Origin: JAJPJX01 sp964568355
GTDB lineage: Bacteria > Acidobacteriota > Terriglobia > Bryobacterales > Bryobacteraceae
Assembly (NCBI GenBank): GCA_964568355.1
Contig: CAZMRK010000353.1
Span: 1 to 5,978, forward strand
Reading direction: 5' to 3'
Length of the DNA: 5,978 bases
The notes under the pieces are model-generated. The model did not search any database and was not told the origin of the DNA. It worked only from the letters and a program-made list of their open reading frames with translations. Both the position numbers and the translations under genes were made by a program. How positions within the stretch are numbered: position 1 is the stretch's first letter; every line of letters begins with the position of its first letter. Positions 1 to 5,978 of the stretch are shown here, piece after piece.

Positions 1-1586
1 TTGCCGCGCTGCTTTTCGAAAGCCGCCGATTCGGCCTGCAACTGCCGGTCGAGCCCGGCCAGCTTGCCGTATTTCAGTTCAGCGGCCCGGTTCAGATCAT
101 ACTCGCGCTCGGCCCGGGCGATCTCGGTCTTGGTCTGCTCGATCTGCTCGCGCAGGTTGCGCAGGTTCTGGACGGTCTGCTTTTCGGCCTGCCAGCGGGC
201 CTTCAGGGCGTCGCCTTCGGCACGCAGGTCCGCGAGCTCCTTTTCGAGCCTGGCCAGCCTGTCCTTGGACGAAGCATCGGTCTCTTTCTTCAAGGCCTGG
301 CGCTCGATTTCGAGCTGCATCACGCGGCGCAGGATTTCGTCCAGCTCCGAAGGCATGGAATCGATCTCCGTGCGCAGGCGGGCGGCGGACTCGTCAACCA
401 GGTCGATGGCCTTATCGGGCAGGAAGCGGTCGGCGATATAGCGATTGGAAAGGACGGCGGCGGCCACCAGGGCGGAGTCCTTGATGCGCACGCCATGATG
501 CACTTCATAGCGCTCCTTGAGGCCGCGCAGGATGGAGATGGTATCCTCGACGCTCGGCTGGTCGACCAGCACCGGCTGGAAGCGGCGCTCCAGGGCGGCA
601 TCCTTCTCGATGTGCTTGCGGTATTCCTCCAGCGTGGTAGCGCCGATGCAGTGCAGCTCCCCGCGAGCCAGCATGGGCTTCAGCAGGTTCCCCGCGTCCA
701 TGGCGCCTTCGACCTTGCCGGCTCCGACGACCGTGTGCAGTTCGTCGATGAACAGGATGATCTCGCCCTGAGACGACTGCACCTCTTTGAGCACGGCCTT
801 GAGACGCTCTTCGAACTCGCCGCGATACTTCGCGCCGGCAATCAGGGCTCCCATATCGAGCGACACCACGCGCTTGTTTTTCAGCCCTTCGGGCACATCG
901 CCGCGGACGATACGTTGGGCAAGCCCCTCCACGATGGCGGTCTTTCCGACGCCGGGTTCGCCGATCAGGACCGGGTTGTTCTTGGTACGCCGGGAGAGCA
1001 CTTGAATGACCCGGCGAATCTCCTCATCGCGGCCGATGACGGGATCGAGCTTGCCCTGCCCGGCCAACTGGGTCAGATCCCGGCCGTAGCGCTCCAGGGC
1101 CTCATAGGTGGCCTCGGGATTCTGGGAGGTAACGCGCTGGTTGCCGCGCACTTCCCGCAGGGCCTGCATGAGGCGCTCGCGCGTGATGCCGAACTCTTTG
1201 AAAATACGGCCGGTTGTGCCGCCATCGGCGGTAGCCGCCAGCAAAATATGCTCGATGGAGACGAATTCGTCCTTGAGCTTCCGGGCCTCGTCTTCGGCCG
1301 CTGCGGCGAGCCGGCTGAGACGCCCGGAGAGATAGATCTGGTCCGGACCGGCGGCCGGGCCAGAGACTTTCGGCAAACGGTTCAGCTCCTGTTCGAAGCG
1401 CTGCCGGAGGCCCTCCAGGTTCACTCCGGCCTTGTTCAAAATGGAACTCGCAAGCCCGTTCTCCTGGTCCAGGAGGCTGGCCAGCAGGTGCTCGACGTCG
1501 AGCTGCTGGTGCCCATACCGGACGGCCAGGGTTTGCGCTCCACGGGTCGCTTCCTGTAATTTTTCGGTGAATCGGTTGAGGTCCAT
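1..1586 (-). CDS. clpB: ATP-dependent chaperone ClpB, N-terminal 528 codons (3' end beyond left edge)
   Basis: ClpB is a cytoplasmic hexameric AAA+ disaggregase that threads aggregated proteins through its pore together with DnaK/DnaJ/GrpE. The start is ATG at 1586-1584, giving MDLNRFTEKLQEA, and the frame stays open to the left edge. Visible in order are the double Clp N-domain (about residues 1-150); NBD1 with Walker A GEPGVGKTA (residues 209-217, bases 936-962); Walker B LFIDELH (Glu at residue 282, bases 741-743); a tandem arginine finger in ALERRF (residues 334-335, bases 582-587); a sensor-2-type stretch in RFLPDKAIDLVDE; and, from about residue 412 (PSELDE), the charged coiled-coil M-domain, which is specific to ClpB/Hsp104 and excludes ClpA or ClpC. 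Positions agree within about three residues with E. coli ClpB (857 aa), so NBD2 must lie outside the window. No frameshift is seen and all key NBD1 residues are present. No strong Shine-Dalgarno sits at the usual distance; the nearest candidate is GGAGTGAG, 12-16 nt upstream. Confidence 0.97.
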   Translation of the reverse strand, partial: MDLNRFTEKLQEATRGAQTLAVRYGHQQLDVEHLLASLLDQENGLASSILNKAGVNLEGLRQRFEQELNRLPKVSGPAAGPDQIYLSGRLSRLAAAAEDEARKLKDEFVSIEHILLAATADGGTTGRIFKEFGITRERLMQALREVRGNQRVTSQNPEATYEALERYGRDLTQLAGQGKLDPVIGRDEEIRRVIQVLSRRTKNNPVLIGEPGVGKTAIVEGLAQRIVRGDVPEGLKNKRVVSLDMGALIAGAKYRGEFEERLKAVLKEVQSSQGEIILFIDELHTVVGAGKVEGAMDAGNLLKPMLARGELHCIGATTLEEYRKHIEKDAALERRFQPVLVDQPSVEDTISILRGLKERYEVHHGVRIKDSALVAAAVLSNRYIADRFLPDKAIDLVDESAARLRTEIDSMPSELDEILRRVMQLEIERQALKKETDASSKDRLARLEKELADLRAEGDALKARWQAEKQTVQNLRNLREQIEQTKTEIARAEREYDLNRAAELKYGKLAGLDRQLQAESAAFEKQRG

Positions 1587-1604
1587 ACTTTTTAGATGCT
1601 CACT

Positions 1605-1646
1605 CCGGATGCAGTGATGTTCCTATTTCTATTGTTGGACATCCGG
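1605..1646. repeat. 7-bp perfect inverted repeat in the clpB leader
   Basis: CCGGATG (1605-1611) and CATCCGG (1640-1646) are perfect inverted complements separated by 28 nt. The outer arm also overlaps ACATC (1639-1643), which can instead pair with GATGT (1616-1620), so two mutually exclusive stems can be drawn. The arm nearest clpB includes part of the GGAG that is the best, though distant, Shine-Dalgarno candidate. There is no T-tract, so it does not look like an intrinsic terminator. It could be an operator, an mRNA structure formed on transcripts entering from upstream, or chance. Confidence 0.3.
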
Positions 1647-1658
1647 CGGGTTTGGCAA
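1631..1658 (-). promoter_or_regulatory. candidate sigma-70 type promoter for clpB
   Basis: On the minus strand, TTGCCA (1658-1653, 5 of 6 matches to TTGACA) is followed after 16 nt by AACAAT (1636-1631, 4 of 6 matches to TATAAT). Transcription would begin near 1624, leaving a leader of about 38 nt before the clpB ATG. The position, just behind the end of the upstream permease gene, is sensible. The match is only moderate and such matches occur by chance, so this is a hypothesis. I see no CIRCE element and no convincing sigma-32 box (CTTGAAA with CCCCAT spacing) in the 109 bp gap, although ClpB genes are usually heat-inducible. Confidence 0.25.
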
Positions 1659-1695
1659 GGGGTGGTGGAAGCCGAAGGGTACCTGGAAATTCGCT

Positions 1696-4158
1696 TCACG
1701 CCTCCCGCAACGTAACCGAGCAGTCGACAGCCAAAGCCCGCCGCAGCGGCAGGAACGCCGCAACCGGCGAAACAACCAGAATGACCAGGGCCGCTACTGC
1801 CAGCGTTACAGGATCCCTTGCACTGATTTGAAACAACAGGGATTCCAGGAACCTGGCTAACAGAACGCTGGCCCCGAGGCCGATTCCCAGTCCTGCTGCG
1901 ACCGGAGCCAGGCACTGGCGGAGCACGAGGCCGCCGATCTGTGTCTGGCGTGCGCCCAGTGCCACCCGGATGCCGATCTCGCGCGTCCTCGAAGCGACTA
2001 TGTTCGAAAGGACGCTATAAACGCCGGCGAGCGCCAGCAGCAGCGCCAGCCCCGCGAATAAGGAAAGCAGAAGGGTGTTGAACTTCCGCTGCGATTGCCA
2101 GTCGTCCACCCAATAGTCGAGGGGTCGAACCGTATCCAGGGTCAAGCCGCGATCCATACCGAATACCGTCGCGCGAATCGAGCTCGCGGCGGCTTCCGCG
2201 GTGCCGCTCGTGCGCACAACCAGCGAAGCGCTCCGGTTGGCAAGATTGGGCCAGAAGATCTGCGCCCGCGAGCCATATTCGGCGCCTAAGGACCGGTAAT
2301 CCGCCACCACCCCTACGATCCGGCAGCCGTGCTGCTTATCGGAGTCGAGCAACCGCTGGCCGATCGCGCTCATGCCTCCGAAAAACCGGCGTGCGAAGGC
2401 CCGGTTTACGACGCAAAATCCGTCGCCGCCTTTCGGGTTCGCGCGAGCCCGCTCGGTGACCTCAAGATCCGCGTCCGTCAGTGGGCGCCCCGTGAGAACC
2501 GGCAGGCGCAGCAGCGCCAGGTAGTTCGGGCTGGCATTCGCGAAGTCTGCGATCGGGAGCGCGTTCAGAGGCGGGTCGGCCCTGCCCGCAATATAGAAGT
2601 TGCGTGCCGAGACACTGTGAAGAGGCAAGTTGTCGGTCAGGGCGGCGCCGGTTACGCCAGGCAGGTTCTTGATCCGGTCCAGGAGGGTTCGGAAGAACCG
2701 CGAGCGGCTGGCCTCGTCGGGGTAGTTCTTTTCGGGCAACTCGATGTCCGCAACCTCCAGGTGAGCTGTCTGGAAGCCGATGCCGGTCGCGACGAGGTTC
2801 TGAAAGCTGCGGATCATCAGGCTGGCGCCCGTCACCAGGACCAGCGCCAGGGCCACCTCCACAGCGATAAGAGCCTGGGTGGATCGTTTACGCCCGGCCG
2901 TAGCACCCCAGCCTCCGCCCGTCCGCAGCGCGCCTTGGATATCGGACTGTGAGACGGCGATTGCCGGAGCGAGGCCGCACAGCACGGCGGTGAGAACCGT
3001 TGCCGCCGCCGTGAACGCAAGCACCGTTCCATCGATTGCGATCAACTCAGGCCGGTGGATATCGGGCGGCTTGAGCGCGAGCATCAGCTTCAGCGCCCCC
3101 CAGGCGAATGCCAGCCCCAGCGCCGCCCCCGCGCTGGACAGCAGCAGAGACTCCGTCAGAAGATGCACCACGATGCGGGCGCGGCCGGCTCCCAGGGCCA
3201 GGCGGATCGCCGTCTCGCGCGAACGCGACGCGGCTCGCACCAGCGTGAGATTCGCGAGGTTTGCGCAGGCGATCAGAAGAAGGAATCCTACCGCCGCCAA
3301 CAGGATAAAAAGCGCGCGGTGAAGCTTCGGAGACGTGTCCTCCGCCTCAAAAGTGGAGACGGCGGTGCTCCAACCCTCGTTAAGCTTTGGGTTCGCTTTG
3401 GCAAGGCTCGCCGCGATGGAGGACATTTCCTCCCGAGCCTGCGCAAGCGTGACACCCGCCTTCAACCGCGCAGCGACCAGCAACTGACGCTGGTTGTCGT
3501 CGCCGGGGCTCCTGAACAGACGGAAGAGCGGCACCCACACTTCCGGCTTGAGCTGGTCCTCACCTCCATCGGTCGAAGGCAGGTGAAACCTTGGCGGCAG
3601 GACACCCACAACCGTGTATACGGAGTCGCCCAGCGTGAGCGATGCCCCCAGGGCAGCGGGGGAGCGATGGAAGCGGCGCTCGAAGTACTCGTCGCTGAGC
3701 ACGGCGACCAGGCCGCCGGCGCGCTCTTCCGCCGGTCCAAAGAGGCGGCCGATGCGGGCGCGCACGCCTAGCATGGAAAACAGTTCGGCCTCCCCAAACC
3801 CTACTGCCCTCGAGCGGACTTCTCCGTTCACCGTCTCGTTGAGCGAGCTCTGCTGAAAAGCTGCCATGCTTTCGAAGACGGTGTTATGGCGCTTCCACTC
3901 CAGGTAGTTTGCGCGCGCCGCACGCATGCGCGCAAAGAGCGGGTCTGCTGCCGTGGGGAAACGCTCCCGGACCAATACCAGCTTTGACGGATCCGGGTAG
4001 GGCAGTGCCTGGAGAATGACTGACGAAATGATACTAAAGATAGCCGTATTGGCGCCGATCGCAACCGCAAGGACCAGGATGCATGTCAGGACGTAGCTCG
4101 GAACTTTGGCAAGAGTACGCAGAGCATAGCGCACGTCCCTGACAATTGTCGTCATCAC
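1696..4158 (-). CDS. ADOP-family duplicated MacB/FtsX-type ABC permease, complete (820 aa)
   Basis: This is an integral inner-membrane protein of the acidobacterial duplicated orphan permease type. It resembles the permease part of MacB twice over, with no ATPase domain; the transported or sensed substrate is unknown. About eight hydrophobic segments are visible: residues 22-44, 283-303, 330-352, 377-399, 428-448, 695-715, 745-767 and 783-805. Two large extracytoplasmic MacB_PCD-like domains lie between segments 1 and 2 (about 55-280) and between segments 5 and 6 (about 449-690). Each half ends in an FtsX core with the conserved cytoplasmic loop: RETAIRLALGAG at 314-325 and REIGIRVALGAR at 726-737. 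The N-terminus (VRDVRYALRTLAKVP) and the roughly 800-residue length are typical of the family. Start: GTG at 4158 or ATG directly after it at 4155; an in-frame TAG at 4164-4162 rules out anything earlier. Stop is TGA at 1698-1696. The last residues (VDCSVTLREA) depart from the usual DPxxALRxE ending. A specific function cannot be assigned. Confidence 0.92.
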   Translation of the reverse strand: MMTTIVRDVRYALRTLAKVPSYVLTCILVLAVAIGANTAIFSIISSVILQALPYPDPSKLVLVRERFPTAADPLFARMRAARANYLEWKRHNTVFESMAAFQQSSLNETVNGEVRSRAVGFGEAELFSMLGVRARIGRLFGPAEERAGGLVAVLSDEYFERRFHRSPAALGASLTLGDSVYTVVGVLPPRFHLPSTDGGEDQLKPEVWVPLFRLFRSPGDDNQRQLLVAARLKAGVTLAQAREEMSSIAASLAKANPKLNEGWSTAVSTFEAEDTSPKLHRALFILLAAVGFLLLIACANLANLTLVRAASRSRETAIRLALGAGRARIVVHLLTESLLLSSAGAALGLAFAWGALKLMLALKPPDIHRPELIAIDGTVLAFTAAATVLTAVLCGLAPAIAVSQSDIQGALRTGGGWGATAGRKRSTQALIAVEVALALVLVTGASLMIRSFQNLVATGIGFQTAHLEVADIELPEKNYPDEASRSRFFRTLLDRIKNLPGVTGAALTDNLPLHSVSARNFYIAGRADPPLNALPIADFANASPNYLALLRLPVLTGRPLTDADLEVTERARANPKGGDGFCVVNRAFARRFFGGMSAIGQRLLDSDKQHGCRIVGVVADYRSLGAEYGSRAQIFWPNLANRSASLVVRTSGTAEAAASSIRATVFGMDRGLTLDTVRPLDYWVDDWQSQRKFNTLLLSLFAGLALLLALAGVYSVLSNIVASRTREIGIRVALGARQTQIGGLVLRQCLAPVAAGLGIGLGASVLLARFLESLLFQISARDPVTLAVAALVILVVSPVAAFLPLRRALAVDCSVTLREA

Positions 4159-4252
4159 TCGCTATGGTAAGAGATTCCCCGCGCGAATGGCAGCAGGCGG
4201 GATACGATCGACCTGGAACCCGGGCGAGCATGACGCGGGCGAGGACGACGTC
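4159..4252 (-). promoter_or_regulatory. 94-bp gap between the permease genes, with a possible -10 box
   Basis: The gap holds no good Shine-Dalgarno for the 820-residue permease: GGGG lies 20 nt before the GTG, and the GAG of GCGAGTG runs into the start codon itself. A TACCAT hexamer (4169-4164, 4 of 6 matches to TATAAT and fitting TANNNT) ends 5 nt before the GTG, with CTGCCA 18 nt further upstream as a weak -35. If used, transcription would begin at or next to the start codon. Directly at the stop of the upstream gene, AGGAC-GTC-GTCCT (4254-4242) can form a 5-bp hairpin, but no T-tract follows, so no intrinsic terminator is called and read-through from the upstream permease is plausible. Confidence 0.2.
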
Positions 4253-5978
4253 CTATTCGTGTCGCAGAGCCGCCAGCGGGTCAATTCGGGACGCTCGCCT
4301 TGCCGGTGCATAGCCGGCAAGAATCGCGGCGATCAGGAGGACGATGCCGGCCAGCGCCAGGGTTCCCGGATCATTGGGCTGGGTCTGGAACAGAAACGAC
4401 TTGATAAGGCGGAACGCGATCAACGCGGCAGGCACGCTGATCGCGAGTCCCACCGCCGACAGTAGTAGAACGCGGCGCAAAACCATCCATATCACGGCGC
4501 CGCGTGGGGCGCCCAGAGCCATCCGGATTCCAATCTCGCCGACCTGCCTCGCGACGTTGTAGGACATCGTCCCGTAGAGTCCCACGCACGCGGTCAGGAG
4601 AGCAAGAACGGCGAAAACCGTGCATAGTTTCGCAAACGTGAGTTCCCGGCTGATTGTCCGATCGATTTCCGCAGCCTGTGTGACTACGCTGGTGACCGGT
4701 ATGCGGGAATCCGCCTCCCGCACGATCTCATGCACACTCTGGACATACCTCAGCGGATCGCCCGCGGTGCGCAGCGCGTAGGTCACTCGGTCCGGAGAAA
4801 ACTGGCTGGCTGCTACGAACACGGTCATGGCACTCGCCTCTTCATTTTTCAGACCGCCATACCGCAGGTTCGCCGACACGCCGACGATTTCGACATCGCG
4901 CTTCTCGTCCACGAGCGTGATGCGCCGGCCCACCGGATATTCGTTTCCGAAGTAAGTCCGCGCCAGCCGCTCGCTGATGACGGCAACCGGTGTGGAGCCC
5001 GGTCGGTCGCGGTCGTCAATCTCACGCCCGGCCAGGATCGGAATCTGCATCGTCGTGAGGAAACGCGATCCGGCGGTCATGACGCGCGCGCCTTCGATCG
5101 TAACGGCGCCGACCTTCATAGCCCCCCTGTATGTCGCGCCGGCATGTCCGGCGCTGATGATTGAGGATTGCGAAAACGTTGCGCCGCTCACGCCGGGGAT
5201 CGATTCGAAGCGCTTGCGCAAGTCGCCGTAGAAAGTGGCAATCTCCGGGTCGCGATGCCCGGCCTGGCGCGCATTCAACGAGAACAGAAGGATATTCTCG
5301 CGTGCGTATCCCAGTTGGACCGCGTGCAGGTTGTTGAGTGTCCGGACAAACAGGCCCGCGGCGACCAGGATGAGAAAGGACATCGCGATTTGGGCGACCA
5401 CCAGAACGTGTTGCGCACGGCGGCGCGGCCCGCCCCCGCGGCCATTGTTTAGCTCGGGCATGACGTCCGGACGCGTCGACTGAATCGCCGGAGCGAGGCC
5501 GAACAACAGGCCGCAAACCACGGAGAGCGCCGCCGTCACGCCCAGCACGCTCCAGTTCAATTCCGCGCGCAGCGTAAAGTTCTCCTGCCCTTTGGAGAAC
5601 AGCAACGTCAGCGATCGCACACCCCAGATCGCAAACAAGACCCCTAGTGATCCGCCGAGCGACGCCAGCATCACACTCTCGGTAAGCAACTGCCGCACGA
5701 CGCGGAACCGTCCGGCTCCCAGGCTAAGCCGGACAGCCATTTCGCGGCGTCGCGCGGCGGCCCTTGCCAGCAGCAGATTGGCGATATTCGCGCACGTGAT
5801 TGCCAGGATCAATCCCACCATCGTCAGGAGCACATACAGAGGCTTCGAATACTGGCGGCGCAAGCTACCCAGACCAGCGGCACCGGGATTCAGAACCAGC
5901 GCGGGCAGTCTGGCGCGCTCGCCCTCGGTCTTCGCGGTGGAGGCAACCCATTGATGGAAACGAGGAGCCAGCACCGCC
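4253..5978 (-). CDS. ADOP-family duplicated MacB/FtsX-type permease, C-terminal ~574 residues (5' end beyond right edge)
   Basis: This is a second permease of the same duplicated, ATPase-less family. The frame is open to the right edge; the GTG at 5974 is an internal valine codon, not a supported start. Counting that codon as residue 1, hydrophobic segments are seen at 45-66, 95-118, 142-162, 189-209, 449-469, 500-520 and 537-556. The second extracytoplasmic MacB_PCD-like domain spans about 210-445. The two FtsX loops are REMAVRLSLGAG (77-88, bases 5746-5711) and GEIGIRMALGAP (479-490, bases 4540-4505). Aligning the conserved CANxANL motif with the downstream permease shows that about 240 N-terminal residues, the first membrane segment and most of the first periplasmic domain, are missing because of the window edge. 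The C-terminus (RIDPLAALRHE, then TAG at 4255-4253) has the classic ending of this family. It lies 94 bp upstream of the other permease, so a shared operon is possible. The proteins are similar in plan but clearly divergent, so any duplication is old. Confidence 0.92.
   Translation of the reverse strand, partial: AVLAPRFHQWVASTAKTEGERARLPALVLNPGAAGLGSLRRQYSKPLYVLLTMVGLILAITCANIANLLLARAAARRREMAVRLSLGAGRFRVVRQLLTESVMLASLGGSLGVLFAIWGVRSLTLLFSKGQENFTLRAELNWSVLGVTAALSVVCGLLFGLAPAIQSTRPDVMPELNNGRGGGPRRRAQHVLVVAQIAMSFLILVAAGLFVRTLNNLHAVQLGYARENILLFSLNARQAGHRDPEIATFYGDLRKRFESIPGVSGATFSQSSIISAGHAGATYRGAMKVGAVTIEGARVMTAGSRFLTTMQIPILAGREIDDRDRPGSTPVAVISERLARTYFGNEYPVGRRITLVDEKRDVEIVGVSANLRYGGLKNEEASAMTVFVAASQFSPDRVTYALRTAGDPLRYVQSVHEIVREADSRIPVTSVVTQAAEIDRTISRELTFAKLCTVFAVLALLTACVGLYGTMSYNVARQVGEIGIRMALGAPRGAVIWMVLRRVLLLSAVGLAISVPAALIAFRLIKSFLFQTQPNDPGTLALAGIVLLIAAILAGYAPARRASRIDPLAALRHE

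Noticed and set aside
936..962. ClpB Walker A as a possible ATPase partner for the permeases
   Set aside because: The surrounding Clp N-domain, arginine-finger pair and M-domain make it AAA+ ClpB. No ABC signature (LSGGQ) is present near it, so it cannot serve as a MacB-type ATPase.
495..1559. 354-codon plus-strand open frame antisense to clpB
   Set aside because: It runs codon-for-codon opposite the clpB frame, and GC-rich coding with few TTA, CTA and TCA codons leaves such mirror frames open. The peptide has no recognisable domain, whereas the minus strand gives an unmistakable ClpB.
1587..1695. CIRCE or sigma-32 heat-shock control site upstream of clpB
   Set aside because: No TTAGCACTC-N9-GAGTGCTAA element is present, and the CTTG at 1660-1657 is not followed by a correctly spaced CCCCAT-like box.
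2329..3771. Plus-strand open frames of 207 and 238 codons within the complete permease gene
   Set aside because: They are shadows of the permease reading frame, with arginine/glutamine-rich low-information translations and no membrane or domain pattern.
4242..4254. Hairpin at the stop codon of the upstream permease as an intrinsic terminator
   Set aside because: The stem is only 5 bp with a 3-nt loop, and the sequence after it is GC-rich without a T-run.
5972..5974. GTG at 5974 as the start codon of the right-hand permease
   Set aside because: The frame continues upstream to the window edge, and alignment with the complete permease places this codon about 240 residues into the protein.

Overview
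The window shows three same-direction genes, all read on the minus strand, with no sign of a mobile element, CRISPR array or RNA gene. In transcription order (right to left) they are: the C-terminal part of a large permease (5978 to 4253, N-terminus outside the window), a complete 820-residue permease of the same family (4158 to 1696), and the first 528 codons of the disaggregase ClpB (1586 to the left edge, C-terminal part outside the window). The gaps are short: 94 bp between the permeases and 109 bp between the second permease and clpB.

Both permeases have the architecture of the acidobacterial duplicated orphan permease (ADOP) group: two fused MacB_PCD/FtsX halves in one chain, each half with its own 'REIGIRxALGA'-type cytoplasmic loop, and no ABC ATPase beside them. 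This family is strongly expanded in Acidobacteriota of the Solibacter/Bryobacter type. Together with the GC-rich, GC3-biased coding it makes an acidobacterial source the best guess, but this is inferred from family distribution and was not tested by a search.

The permeases may form one transcription unit, and their tandem arrangement suggests local gene duplication followed by strong divergence. ClpB is a universal heat-shock chaperone and probably only a neighbour. Its 109 bp leader carries several small features worth checking: a candidate sigma-70 promoter, an inverted repeat with two alternative pairings, and a 16-codon ORF that stops 5 nt before the clpB start. Neither CIRCE nor a good sigma-32 promoter is visible there.

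Nothing here makes a convincing case for an undescribed system. The window is mostly ordinary, and the findings below are modest.
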